A program made the translations under genes and the position numbers. The notes below the pieces were generated by a model. It had not been told where the DNA came from, ran no database searches, and saw nothing but the letters and a program-made list of their open reading frames with translations. A stretch of 64,000 nucleotides of DNA from Candidatus Neomarinimicrobiota bacterium. Lineage in GTDB: Bacteria > Fidelibacterota > Marinisomatia > SCGC-AAA003-L08 > TS1B11. Positions 55,758-64,000 of the stretch are shown here, in pieces. Position 1 is the first letter of the stretch. The number at the start of each line of letters is the position of its first letter. The stretch is taken from contig JADFSS010000004.1 in assembly GCA_022560655.1 (NCBI GenBank), positions 1-64,000 on the forward strand, written 5' to 3'.

Positions 55758-57086
55758 CTAAGCGAGGCAGCTCCTGACGGAGGTGTGCAGCAGATCGCTC
55801 AGCTGGTCAAGCTCTTCCCGCGAAATGGTCAGGTGCGGCCGGAAACGCACCGACCGGTCACCGCTTCCCAGCACGATGGCCCCGTCGCGGTAGAGGGCCG
55901 CCAGTACGGCCTCGCGCTCCGTCTCCGATGGGAGGTCAAAGGCACAGAACAGACCCTGGCCCCGCACGTTGGAGACAAAGCCGGGAAACTCCTCCGCCAA
56001 GGCCTCCAGTTTGGCCAGCAGATAACTCCCCTGCAGCTGGGCAGCCACCATCAGGTTTTCGGCCTTGACGATCTGCAGAATGAGGTTGAACCGCACCATA
56101 TCCACCAGGTTGCCGCCAAATGTCGAATTGATGCGGCTGGATTCCTGGAACACGTTGTGCTCCACTTCATCGAATCGTGGCCCTGCCAGCAGGCCACAGA
56201 CCTGGCTCTTTTTCCCGAACGAGATGATGTCGGGCCGGGCATCGTCACCGAAATGTTCGTGGGCCCAGAAGGCGCCGGTAATGGCGACGCCGGTCTGCAC
56301 CTCATCGAAAATCAGGATGATCTCTTCCGCATCACAGAGCTGGCGCAGGTAGCGGGCAAATTCCGGGCGCATGTGGTTGTCGCCCCCCTCGCCCTGGATG
56401 GGTTCCACGATGACGGCGGCAATGTCGTGTGGGTGGTCGTGGATGGCCTGTTCCATTTCCCCTTTCGCCTGTGCCTCCAGAGCGGCTATTTCCTGCTCCA
56501 CAGCGTCGGTAATGGGGTATCGCAGCCGGGGAAAGGTGATGCGTGGCCAGTCGAACTTGGGGTAGTAAAGCGTCTTGCGGGGATCGTGGCTATCGGTGAG
56601 GCTCATGGTATAGCCGCTGCGCCCATGGAAGCAGTACTGAAAGTGCATGATCCTGCTGCCCAACGCCGGCCGTCCGGCCGCTAGATTTTTCCTCACCTTC
56701 CAGTCGAAGGCGGCCTTGAGGGTGTTTTCCACGGCCAGCGCGCCGCCCTCGATGAAGAAAGCGTGGGGCAGGTAGTCGGGCATGCCGATCTCGGCAAACG
56801 TGGCCACAAACTCGGCGAACTCCCCCGTATACATGTCCGACAGGGTCGGCTTGTTCACGGCCGCCCGGGCGAGACGCTCCCGGTGGGCCACGATGGTGGG
56901 ATGATTGTAGCCCACGGTCATGGATGAAAACATGGCGTAGACGTCCAAAAATTCCCTGCCGGTCACGGCATCGACGATCCACGATCCGTGGCTCTTCTCA
57001 AGGTCAATGACGGTCTCAAAGCCGTCGGTGTGGGTATGCCGTCCGAGGACTGCCCGGACGTTTTGGGGTGCAATGGAAGCTGACAT
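55758..57086 (-). CDS. lat: L-lysine 6-aminotransferase
   Basis: Class III PLP aminotransferase moving the epsilon-amino group of lysine to 2-oxoglutarate; the product cyclises to piperideine-6-carboxylate. 442 residues. HTHTDGFETVIDLEKSHGSW at the start and YAMFSSMTVGYNHP are typical of Lat rather than ornithine or GABA transaminases. The DEVQTG motif and PLP Lys in ISFGKKSQVCG (near 291) are intact. The neighbouring semialdehyde dehydrogenase supplies the next step. It starts at ATG overlapping a tiny ORF stop (TGATG). Confidence 0.9.
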   Translation of the reverse strand: MSASIAPQNVRAVLGRHTHTDGFETVIDLEKSHGSWIVDAVTGREFLDVYAMFSSMTVGYNHPTIVAHRERLARAAVNKPTLSDMYTGEFAEFVATFAEIGMPDYLPHAFFIEGGALAVENTLKAAFDWKVRKNLAAGRPALGSRIMHFQYCFHGRSGYTMSLTDSHDPRKTLYYPKFDWPRITFPRLRYPITDAVEQEIAALEAQAKGEMEQAIHDHPHDIAAVIVEPIQGEGGDNHMRPEFARYLRQLCDAEEIILIFDEVQTGVAITGAFWAHEHFGDDARPDIISFGKKSQVCGLLAGPRFDEVEHNVFQESSRINSTFGGNLVDMVRFNLILQIVKAENLMVAAQLQGSYLLAKLEALAEEFPGFVSNVRGQGLFCAFDLPSETEREAVLAALYRDGAIVLGSGDRSVRFRPHLTISREELDQLSDLLHTSVRSCLA

Positions 57087-57196
57087 CAGATCTCCAGTCG
57101 GATAGGCTTGAATTTGAATGCTTGGGCAACCGGGATATAAATGTCCCCGGTTACATCCAACTCGAGATCCGACTTGAAACCACGAACGCGGACCAA
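57086..57196 (-). CDS. Candidate 36-codon ORF between the dehydrogenase and lat
   Basis: TTG-initiated frame reading VRVRGFKSDLELDVTGDIYI and ending FKFKPIRLEI, whose TGA overlaps the lat ATG. The sequence looks protein-like (alternating beta pattern, normal codons) and fills the whole 126-base gap except its first 17 bases, but there is no clear Shine-Dalgarno and no recognised family. It might be a leader peptide, a small subunit or the remnant of a longer gene. Confidence 0.3.
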   Translation of the reverse strand: MVRVRGFKSDLELDVTGDIYIPVAQAFKFKPIRLEI

Positions 57197-57212
57197 TGGG
57201 GTTCGGCCGCTC

Positions 57213-58700
57213 TCATCGGTTGTCGATTTGCGCCCGCTGGAGCTCGCCGCTGTAGTCCACGTAGATGGTCTTGGCCTCGCTGAAAAAGTCGTACACCGCC
57301 GAGCCACCTTCGCGATGGCCGTTGCCGGTGTTTTTCACGCCACCGAACGGCATGTGGCACTCCGCGCCGATGGTGGGACCGTTGATGTAGGTAATGCCCG
57401 CCTGGATGTCCCGCATGGCCTGAAAGGCTGCATTCACGTCCCGGGTATAGAGCGAGGAGGACAGGCCGTAGCGGGTGGCATTCAGCAGCTCGATGGCCTC
57501 GTCAAGGTCTGCAGCCGTGAGGATTGACAACACCGGTCCGAAGATTTCTTCATCGTGTATGCGCATGCCGGGTTTTACTCCGGTGAAGATGGTGGGCTGG
57601 TAGAAGCTGCCCTGATCCAGGCTCCCTCCCGTGGCGATGTCGCCGCCCTGCTGCAGGCTGGCCCCCTCCTCGGCGCCTACCTGCACGTATCCGTGAATCC
57701 TCTCCCGGGCGTCAGCATTAATGACCGGCCCCACGTCCACCTCCTCATCCAGCCCGTCGCCCAGCCGCAGCGCTGCCGTGGCCTCCACCAGCTGTTCCAG
57801 AAACCGGTCGTGGATCGGCGCATGCAGGATCAGGCGGCTGGTGGCGGTGCAGCGCTGTCCGGTGGTGCCGAACGCGCCCCACAGGACCCCCTCCAGTGCC
57901 AGGTCCAGATCGGCGTCGGCCATGATGATCTGAGCGTTCTTTCCGCCCAGCTCCAGCGAAACCCGTTTCAGTTGCGCTCCCGCCTCCGCGTTGATCTGCC
58001 TGCCCACCGCCGTGCTGCCGGTGAATGATATGCCGTCGATGTCCGGGTGCTTGACAATGGCAGTGCCGACCTCCGTGCCGCCGCCGTGGACCAGATTCAG
58101 TGCCAGCGGGGGCACGCCTGCTTCCAGCAGAATCTCCACCAGCAGGGTGGCCGTGGCGGGGGTATCGGACGCGGGCTTGAAGACGACTGTATTACCGCTG
58201 GTCAGGGCGGGGAAAATTTTCCACGTGGGAATGGCCATGGGGAAATTCCAGGGCGATATCACGCCCACCACCCCCAGCGGCATGCGCGTGGTGAGGTTGA
58301 ACTTGTTAGGCAGCTCCGACGGGATGGTCTGGCCGAACATGCGCCGACCCTCACCGAAGGCGAAATAGGCGGTGTCGATACCTTCCTGAACGTCACCCAG
58401 TGTCTCGGCCAGGACTTTGCCCATTTCCCGGGTCTGCAGGCGGGCCAGCTCCATTTTGCGGGCCACCATAATGTCCCCGGCCCGTTTCATGATCTCCCCC
58501 CGCTCGGGTGCCGGCACCCTGCTCCAGCCCTGCAGGGCACTGCGCGCGGCTTGCACCGCGCGGTCAACATCATCGCCCGTGCTTTTGGGAAATGTACCGA
58601 TCACGTCACTGTTAACGGCGGGGTTGATATTGTCAAAGCGCCGCTGGCTCGCGGAATCACACCATTCTCCAGCGATGAAATTCTTGTATGCTTTCGCCAT
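57213..58700 (-). CDS. Aldehyde dehydrogenase, probable 2-aminoadipate semialdehyde (piperideine-6-carboxylate) dehydrogenase
   Basis: 495-residue NAD(P)-dependent dehydrogenase. Glu in [11 protein letters not shown] and nucleophile Cys in [13 protein letters not shown] are present, as is the NAD-site [14 protein letters not shown]. The GTTGQRCT and [14 protein letters not shown] blocks are of the kind found in lysine-pathway and related semialdehyde dehydrogenases. Substrate is inferred from lat, 126 bases downstream: together they take lysine to 2-aminoadipate. Start ATG 58700 has CGAGG nine bases upstream; a further in-frame start exists 27 bases earlier. Confidence 0.88.
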   Translation of the reverse strand: MAKAYKNFIAGEWCDSASQRRFDNINPAVNSDVIGTFPKSTGDDVDRAVQAARSALQGWSRVPAPERGEIMKRAGDIMVARKMELARLQTREMGKVLAETLGDVQEGIDTAYFAFGEGRRMFGQTIPSELPNKFNLTTRMPLGVVGVISPWNFPMAIPTWKIFPALTSGNTVVFKPASDTPATATLLVEILLEAGVPPLALNLVHGGGTEVGTAIVKHPDIDGISFTGSTAVGRQINAEAGAQLKRVSLELGGKNAQIIMADADLDLALEGVLWGAFGTTGQRCTATSRLILHAPIHDRFLEQLVEATAALRLGDGLDEEVDVGPVINADARERIHGYVQVGAEEGASLQQGGDIATGGSLDQGSFYQPTIFTGVKPGMRIHDEEIFGPVLSILTAADLDEAIELLNATRYGLSSSLYTRDVNAAFQAMRDIQAGITYINGPTIGAECHMPFGGVKNTGNGHREGGSAVYDFFSEAKTIYVDYSGELQRAQIDNR

Positions 58701-58756
58701 AACTCTACCTCGAGTAAATGCCCCCAATCAGTCTGGCTGGTATGAGTCTCTTCGGC

Positions 58757-58776
58757 GGGCGCCCAACCGGGCGCCC
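58757..58776. repeat. Duplicated GGGCGCCC palindrome
   Basis: Two copies of the self-complementary octamer GGGCGCCC separated by AACC form a perfect 8-bp hairpin in the 284-base gap between the cdsA stop and the dehydrogenase start. No T-run on either strand. It could terminate cdsA in a Rho-assisted way or act as leader structure. The rest of the gap holds nothing I recognise. Confidence 0.45.
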
Positions 58777-58984
58777 TGAATCGACCCGTCGTTCAGTTGG
58801 CAGGGAGGTATATGATCCCTGCTAAAGCCAAGAAAGTTACACAGGAACCGAGGGGCTATCAGGCAGTTTTCAAGCCCCTTTCAGATCCCTGCCGTCCGTT
58901 CCGCTCATGAGGAAGAGGTCCCCACAATGGCAGCCTTCAAGGGCCGTCCATGCCGGCCACGGACGGCCGGAGGAATGCGCCGCG

Positions 58985-59887
58985 CTAGGAGCGCAATAGG
59001 AATTCGATGTACAGATAGGTCAGTGGCATGACAAACAGTAGTGAATCGAAGCGATCCAGCACGCCCCCATGCCCCGGCAGGAGGGTGCCCGTATCCTTGA
59101 CGCCGAAATCGCGCTTGAACTGTGACTCCGCAAAGTCGCCCATCTGGCCCGCCAGCCCCACGATAAGCCCCAGCAATATAAGGCCATCCAGGGCGAAGGC
59201 CCCCTTGGGCAGCCAGCCTGCAAATCCCAGCAACAGCATGGTCGTGAGGGCGCCCAGCGCCCCTGCTAGCGTGCCCACCAACGTCTTGTTCGGACTCACC
59301 TTAGGCAAAATCCTGGTCTGGCCAAATCGACGCCCGATCAGGTAGGCCAGTGAATCACAGATCCACACCGCTACGTACAGCGCCACAGTCAGCCGGAAGG
59401 CCACATCCACGGTGGGGCCCACCGCAGGAAGCGCTGCCGACCGCACCAGCATGAACGTGCCGCCAAAGCCGGCGATCCACAGTACTCCCACCACGTTCGC
59501 GGCCAGATTGGCCCACCCGGAGCCGGCACTTGCCACCACCTCGACAGTCTGGAGCACCATGACCAGCAGGACCACCGCAGCCAGCAGGAAGAGTGCCGCG
59601 TCACCCCCTGCCAGGCCCGGCCCCAGCGTACCGGCCCGGTAGGCGAAGCCGGCCAGCAGGCCCAACGCCGCCGCATAGACCGGTAGCGGGCGCGGCACCA
59701 GTCCCCCCTTGGGCAGCACCGCCAGGTATTCCCGCAACCCCAGAAGCACCATCCCCGTCACGAAGAGGGCATAGGGCACGCCTCCCAGCCATGTGACCCA
59801 CAGCAGTGCAGGAATGCCCACTAGGGGCACAATCAGGCGCGCGCTCAGGGAGTCTTCACGCGCGGTTGCGGCAGGCTCGGCCGGCAA
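58985..59887 (-). CDS. cdsA: Phosphatidate cytidylyltransferase
   Basis: Makes CDP-diacylglycerol from phosphatidate and CTP in the inner membrane. 300 residues with about eight hydrophobic segments; the C-terminal signature SQFKRDFGVKDTGTLLPGHG then GVLDRFDSLLF is complete, as is RRFGQTRILPKVSPNKT. TTG start, weakly supported; an N-terminal cytoplasmic stretch of 15 residues precedes the first helix. Supplies the donor for pgsA at 16 kb. Confidence 0.94.
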   Translation of the reverse strand: MPAEPAATAREDSLSARLIVPLVGIPALLWVTWLGGVPYALFVTGMVLLGLREYLAVLPKGGLVPRPLPVYAAALGLLAGFAYRAGTLGPGLAGGDAALFLLAAVVLLVMVLQTVEVVASAGSGWANLAANVVGVLWIAGFGGTFMLVRSAALPAVGPTVDVAFRLTVALYVAVWICDSLAYLIGRRFGQTRILPKVSPNKTLVGTLAGALGALTTMLLLGFAGWLPKGAFALDGLILLGLIVGLAGQMGDFAESQFKRDFGVKDTGTLLPGHGGVLDRFDSLLFVMPLTYLYIEFLLRS

Positions 59888-59918
59888 AGTTAGCGGGCCT
59901 TATTTCGGTTTGCCAAGG

Positions 59919-60431
59919 TCATGGATTCTCCGGCAAGTGCTTCATATAGACGTCGTCTCCCAGTTCGATAATTTCAATGCGCACCCTGGTCGTGCCCTGC
60001 CCGATGAAACCCAGCTTGAGGGCGGCGCCGTAGGACAGGTCCAGCATGCGCCCCTCAATGTAGGGCCCGCGATCGTTGATCCGGACAATGAGGTGTCGCC
60101 CGTTCGCCAGATTCATCACCCTGATAATGGTGTTCAGGGGCAACGTCCGGTGGGCGGCGGTGAGCCCGTACATATCGTAGACTTCGCCGTTGGCGGTGAG
60201 CTTGCCGTGAAAATCGGGCCCATAGAACGACGACACGCCCGTCAGGACCGTCCCCGGCGGCAGCCTGACCGAGGGGAGCCGCTTGGCCGGGGGAGGAATC
60301 CGTCTGCTGGTGGCGGGTTTCTTGCGCGGCGTTTTTTTGCCGGAGGTGTAGCGCGGTGCCGAGGCGCAACCGGCCATCAGGAGGCTTGCCATCAGGCCCA
60401 CGGCCAGCCAGCGGAACTTCCGCGCGGTCAT
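59919..60431 (-). CDS. rlpA: RlpA-family lipoprotein (septal ring, DPBB domain)
   Basis: 170 residues. Lipoprotein signal with lipobox LLMAGC near residue 20-22, a basic Pro/Lys-rich linker (SGKKTPRKKPATSRR), then a double-psi beta-barrel domain: SFYGPDFHGKLTANGEVYDM, TAAHRTLPLNTIIRV, VRINDRGPYIEGRMLDLSYG. No C-terminal SPOR domain, so it is a short form. RlpA proteins cleave or bind glycan strands. The ATG overlaps the pyrD stop (ATGA). Confidence 0.9.
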   Translation of the reverse strand: MTARKFRWLAVGLMASLLMAGCASAPRYTSGKKTPRKKPATSRRIPPPAKRLPSVRLPPGTVLTGVSSFYGPDFHGKLTANGEVYDMYGLTAAHRTLPLNTIIRVMNLANGRHLIVRINDRGPYIEGRMLDLSYGAALKLGFIGQGTTRVRIEIIELGDDVYMKHLPENP

Positions 60432-61345
60432 GCCAGGCTGCTGCCCCAAAACCCGGAGATACGCTCGACACCCAGTTCCTCCATGAACACACTCACCTCC
60501 GCTGCCAGGCGCAGCCCGATAGCCGGGTCCCGGTAGTTGGCGGTCCCCACCTGTACGGCGTGGGCGCCCACCCGGAGAAACGCCACCACGTCGTCCACCG
60601 TCATGATGCCCCCCACCCCGACCACGGGAATGGTTACGGCTCGCGCAACCTGGTAAACGGCGGCCAGGGCGATGGGCCGTATGGCCGGTCCCGAGAGGCC
60701 CGCCAGGCCGCCCGAAACGTGGAACACGCCCGTGCGCGGGTCCACGCCCAGGCCCACCACGGTGTTGATGGCACTCACCGCGTCGGCACCGCCCCGCTGG
60801 GCGGCCAAGGCGATGTCGGCGATGGAGGTAACGTTGGGGCTGAGTTTCACCATCAGGTGCCGCTGGGTGAGCGGCCGCAGCAGCCGGGTGAGCTTTTCGG
60901 TCATCTCGGCGCTAACGCCAAACTCCATGCCCCCCGCGGCTACGTTGGGGCACGAGATATTGATCTCATATCCGGCGATGCCGGGGTCGCCGGCCTCGAG
61001 GATTTCCAGAACCTCACCATATTCATCCATGCTGGACCCGGCGATGCTCACCAGCACGGCCGTCTTCAGCCCGGCCAAAAAAGGTAAGTTTTCGGCGCAG
61101 AACCGCTCCACCCCGATATTTGCCAGTCCGATGGCATTGAGCATGCCCGCGGGCGTCTCTGCGATGCGTGGCGGCGGGTGCCCCTCCCGGGGGTAGCGCG
61201 TGAGCGATTTGGTGATCAGCCCGCCCAGCCGGTTGACATCCACCAGGTCCGGTGCCTCGTCGCCGTAGCCGAAAGTGCCGCTGGCCGTGAGAATCGGATT
61301 CCGCAGAGCCAGCTTCTCGCCCAGGGCAACGGTCAGGTCAGCCAT
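60428..61345 (-). CDS. pyrD: Dihydroorotate dehydrogenase, class 1B catalytic subunit
   Basis: Oxidises dihydroorotate to orotate using FMN. 305 residues, TIM barrel; NPILTASGTFGYGDE at the start, catalytic-base Cys132 in EINISCPNVAAGG, and INTVVGLGVD. The use of Cys and the pairing with pyrK identify class 1B, which passes electrons to NAD+. Located 18 bases after pyrK. Confidence 0.96.
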   Translation of the reverse strand: MADLTVALGEKLALRNPILTASGTFGYGDEAPDLVDVNRLGGLITKSLTRYPREGHPPPRIAETPAGMLNAIGLANIGVERFCAENLPFLAGLKTAVLVSIAGSSMDEYGEVLEILEAGDPGIAGYEINISCPNVAAGGMEFGVSAEMTEKLTRLLRPLTQRHLMVKLSPNVTSIADIALAAQRGGADAVSAINTVVGLGVDPRTGVFHVSGGLAGLSGPAIRPIALAAVYQVARAVTIPVVGVGGIMTVDDVVAFLRVGAHAVQVGTANYRDPAIGLRLAAEVSVFMEELGVERISGFWGSSLA

Positions 61346-61363
61346 GCTGCTACGGCCCTGAAC

Positions 61364-62152
61364 TCAAGCCAGATCGCGCGCCCAGAACACCGGTCCGTCC
61401 AGGCAGGCCAACTGGTAGTGCTCCCGGTAGCTATGCGGCGGCGGATCAGGCGGGCGGGTCAGCTCCACGGTGCAACCCTGACAAATGCCGAAGCCGCAGC
61501 CCATGATAGTCTCCATGGACAGCTGGCAGGCCAGATTGTGGTCACGGACAAACGCTTGGAGGGCCGCCAGCATGGGTGTTGGGCCACAGCCATAGATGGT
61601 AATTCTGTCGCTTCCGAGCCGTTCGCGGACCCCTGCGATCCCATCGAGCACCGTCCCCTTGATCCCCAGGGAACCGTCGTCCGTCGCCAGCGTAATGGCG
61701 TTTTCGGGCGCATGGGACAGGTAGTGCTCCGCCCGTGCCCGGGCACCCATAATCAGCTGGTGTTCGATGCCCTGCTCTAGCAGCTCATCGTGCAGGAAAC
61801 TGATGGGCGCGATGCCGACGCCACCACCCGCCAGTATGGGATAGCTCCCGTCGGCCAACTGCCAGCCGTTTCCCAGGGGCCCCAAAAGATTAACCGCAAC
61901 ATCGGGCTCCCATGCGGCCATGGTCTTCGTTCCCACTCCAAAAATTTTGTATATCAATGCGATGTGGTCGCCTTGCCGTGACGCCACGCTCATGGGACGG
62001 CGCAGCAGGGGCACGGGGCTCTCATCGATAAGCACTTCCACAAATTGGCCCGGCCTCACCGCCGCCGCAATCGCGGGTGCTTCCAGCTCCAGTTTGTAGA
62101 TGCCGCGGGCCAGCCGGTCGTTGGCACGTACGGTTGCGGTCTCAATCACCAT
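61364..62152 (-). CDS. pyrK: Dihydroorotate dehydrogenase electron-transfer subunit
   Basis: 262-residue FAD and [2Fe-2S] protein carrying electrons from PyrD to NAD+. Flavin-binding start (GIYKLELEAPAIAAAVRPGQ), PLLRRPMSVA, NAD-site LAGGGVGIAPISFL, and the cluster cysteines in MGCGFGICQGCTVEL plus Cys in LACLDGPVF. Adjacent to pyrD as in most class 1B organisms. Confidence 0.95.
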   Translation of the reverse strand: MVIETATVRANDRLARGIYKLELEAPAIAAAVRPGQFVEVLIDESPVPLLRRPMSVASRQGDHIALIYKIFGVGTKTMAAWEPDVAVNLLGPLGNGWQLADGSYPILAGGGVGIAPISFLHDELLEQGIEHQLIMGARARAEHYLSHAPENAITLATDDGSLGIKGTVLDGIAGVRERLGSDRITIYGCGPTPMLAALQAFVRDHNLACQLSMETIMGCGFGICQGCTVELTRPPDPPPHSYREHYQLACLDGPVFWARDLA

Positions 62153-62167
62153 GTGGGGTCAGGGGCG

Positions 62168-63988
62168 TTAAGGGGCTGCTCCACCATCCCGCGCGGTGGG
62201 CTTGCCAGACACATCTGCCTGAATGCGCCGCAGGAATTCCAACCGCCGGCTGGCAACCTGCTGGTAGGTACCCTGGGGATAGACAGTCAGATACTCGTCA
62301 TAAGCAGTGATAGCGCTGTCGAGCTCCGCCAGGTACTCGTCGTACAGATAGGCAATGGCAAATGCGGACTGCTCGGTCCCGAAGCGTCGGCGGATGTTGC
62401 GGAACAGTCCCAGCGCAGCTTCCGGCCGCCCGATCACCTGGTCACCAGCCTGAGCAACCAGCCTCTCCAACGCCGAATTACGCACGGTTGCAGCTGCGCC
62501 GCTCAACACCAGACCATACGTCGACCTGGGGTATTGTTCCAGGATCAACGATCTCCAAAACAGGGCTTGCTCGGGATTCTCAGCGGTCTGAACGTGTAAG
62601 ACGTAGGCGGCTTGCGCGGCAACTTCGGTCTCGGGCAGGGTGGAGACAATCGTGGCCATGAGCTTGAGCGCCAGTTCGCTGTTGTGCATGTCGAAGAATT
62701 GTATTTCCGCCGTACGGTACATGGCATAGGCCAGGTCCTGCCGCACCTGAGCCGTGTCCAGCTCCACGTCCTCCACCGTGGCTGCCCTGCCCTGCGCACT
62801 GTTCCCGGCACCGGCCCGCGGTTGGCGGGCTGGCCTCTCATCCAGCTGGGCACGGCCACGGGCACCCGGCTCTCCCGCCGCCGCGCCCTCATACCCCCCA
62901 CCGCTCAGCTGTGCCCGGAGAGTATTGATATTTTTCTCCAGCTGATCCAGCGTCTCCAACTGCTTCAACTTGATCTGTGCCGCCTGGTAGTACGACGTGT
63001 TCCGCTTGACGCGTTTGAAGTATGCTCGCGCCGCTGAGGCTTCGGATAGGTCGGCCAGATAAAGTTCGCCGGCGCGGTAGGCTGCCTCGCTGGCTTCGGG
63101 CAAAGTGGGAAATTCCTTGGCAACCTCCTCAAAGTGTTCAGCCGCGGCATCGGCATCCCCCTGCTGCAGCTCGATCTTGCCCAATTCCAGCACCAGCCCT
63201 GGGACAATGCTGGCGAATTCGCTGAGGGACATCATGTTGCGAATGTCCTGGTAAACGCTTGCCAGATCGCCCCCTTTTTGCAGCAGCTGCACGCGGGTCA
63301 ATCGGGCATTGACGCGTTCCCGTTCACTGGGTGTGGTCCGGGCGTACTTGTCGAGGTAGTCCAGCGCGCGGCCGTAGTCCGCCTGCTCAACCGCCAGGGA
63401 GTAGAGCTGGTGGTAGATGGTGGCCCTGCGCACAGGGTCGCCGGCCCGCTGGGCGCCACTCTCGAATGCGATGATGGCGGCTGCCGTATCGCCCTGACGG
63501 AGTGCTAGATCACCACGGAGCACAAAAATGTCGGTCAACAGCCTGCGGGGCGGCGATTTCATGGCTAGGACGGGGGCTAGGTCGGCTTCCAACTCTTCCA
63601 GCAGCCCTAATTCGGCATGCACCCGGGCAAGCCAGACCCGCGCCTCGTTGACGAAGGGGCTCCAGGGGTACTCCTGCAGCAGCTGGCGAAGGTACCGCTC
63701 GGCAAGGCCGTACTCCCGGCGATAAAAGTGGCTCCTGCCGAGGATAAAAAAGGCATCATCCACATAGCGGCTTTCGGGATATGTGTCGATGACCTTGAGT
63801 GATTTCTCCACGGCGGTGCCGAAAGCGTCGCTGGCAGGTTTTGGGATGGTTTCGCCCCCCGAACCGCCTGCTGCGGCCAGAGCCGCCAGGCCCGCCTTAA
63901 AATAACTGTTGGCGTTGTAAAAGGTGTTGAAATAGGCGCAGCCGGTGAGGGCGGTGGCCAACAGGATCGCCGCCAGCCCGTTTTGCAT
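62168..63988 (-). CDS. Large TPR lipoprotein of FCB type, 5' end near window edge
   Basis: 606 residues visible. The signal region ends in lipobox ALTGC (Cys17) followed by AYFNTFYNANSYF, a hallmark I associate with FCB-group TPR lipoproteins. Many TPR-like helical pairs follow (SRYVDDAFFILGRSHFYRRE, EYGLAERYLRQLLQEYPWS and others), interrupted around residue 370-400 by a Gly/Arg/Ala-rich low-complexity stretch. Probably an outer-membrane-attached scaffold, in the manner of BamD-like proteins; function unknown. The signal peptide lacks a positive n-region with the ATG at 63988, and the frame is open to the edge with an Arg just upstream, so the true start may be outside the window. Confidence 0.8.
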   Translation of the reverse strand: MQNGLAAILLATALTGCAYFNTFYNANSYFKAGLAALAAAGGSGGETIPKPASDAFGTAVEKSLKVIDTYPESRYVDDAFFILGRSHFYRREYGLAERYLRQLLQEYPWSPFVNEARVWLARVHAELGLLEELEADLAPVLAMKSPPRRLLTDIFVLRGDLALRQGDTAAAIIAFESGAQRAGDPVRRATIYHQLYSLAVEQADYGRALDYLDKYARTTPSERERVNARLTRVQLLQKGGDLASVYQDIRNMMSLSEFASIVPGLVLELGKIELQQGDADAAAEHFEEVAKEFPTLPEASEAAYRAGELYLADLSEASAARAYFKRVKRNTSYYQAAQIKLKQLETLDQLEKNINTLRAQLSGGGYEGAAAGEPGARGRAQLDERPARQPRAGAGNSAQGRAATVEDVELDTAQVRQDLAYAMYRTAEIQFFDMHNSELALKLMATIVSTLPETEVAAQAAYVLHVQTAENPEQALFWRSLILEQYPRSTYGLVLSGAAATVRNSALERLVAQAGDQVIGRPEAALGLFRNIRRRFGTEQSAFAIAYLYDEYLAELDSAITAYDEYLTVYPQGTYQQVASRRLEFLRRIQADVSGKPTARDGGAAP

Positions 63989-64000
63989 GCGCAGCCCGCT

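Overview
The window is a gene-dense stretch of a GC-rich bacterial chromosome, mostly housekeeping. A Gram-negative envelope is indicated by kdtA, a family-9 (heptosyltransferase-type) glycosyltransferase, an outer-membrane factor, an RlpA lipoprotein and other lipoproteins. Several proteins look like families I associate with the Bacteroidetes/Ignavibacteria/Marinimicrobia (FCB) side of the tree: the short MerR regulator with the YYSIGEVSEITG start, the HMA-AraC regulator, and the large TPR lipoprotein starting GCAYFNTFYN. My best inference is an uncultured FCB-group bacterium, possibly Marinimicrobia-like; no rRNA is present to confirm it.

Left part, mainly + strand (1-16.7 kb): purF (cut by the edge), a membrane protein, an exonuclease-DinG helicase, histidine ammonia-lyase coupled to an unusual RpiB-like protein, guaB, rpsT (minus), a Crp-type regulator, meaB, tatC, a polyprenyl diphosphate synthase, then an overlapping run of a family-9 glycosyltransferase, kdtA, a tandem ABC ATPase with reciprocal loss of motifs, and pgsA. 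From 16.8 to 24.6 kb on the minus strand lies a copper-resistance island: a DUF2231 membrane protein with a His-rich tail, a P1B-1 Cu(I) ATPase, an HMA-AraC regulator, a His-rich small protein, a multicopper oxidase with a detached metal-binding tail, a TolC-like lipoprotein with a His-rich 14-residue repeat, and small unrecognised proteins. No RND pump or membrane-fusion gene accompanies them.

Middle, + strand (24.7-44.2 kb): a membrane-anchored TPR protein, a strong terminator, then the translation/RNA operon rimP-nusA-infB-rbfA-truB-ribF-rpsO-pnp, followed by ald, a MerR gene that seems to start at CTG, tRNA-Pro(GGG), purL, a DedA-like gene, an SDR gene, tRNA-Pro(CGG) with a terminator, leuS, cutA (minus) and an orphan TRAP-type binding protein.

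Right part, minus strand (44.2-64 kb): read in its transcription direction it holds a TPR lipoprotein, pyrK-pyrD-rlpA, cdsA, a lysine-degradation pair (semialdehyde dehydrogenase and lysine 6-aminotransferase) with a tiny ORF between them, rsmI-tmk-ctpA, tRNA-Val(GAC), then thrS-infC-rpmI-rplT-pheS-pheT-zapA-folD, a conserved-looking unknown gene, tRNA-Arg(CCG) and a terminator. infC appears to start at ATA, in keeping with its known rare-start autoregulation.

The observations I consider least ordinary are the reciprocally degenerate ABC protein, the BMC-style RpiB paralogue lacking the catalytic cysteine, the His-rich copper island with a split multicopper oxidase tail, the CTG-started MerR gene with a perfect 15-bp palindrome, and a terminator hairpin placed immediately before rimP.
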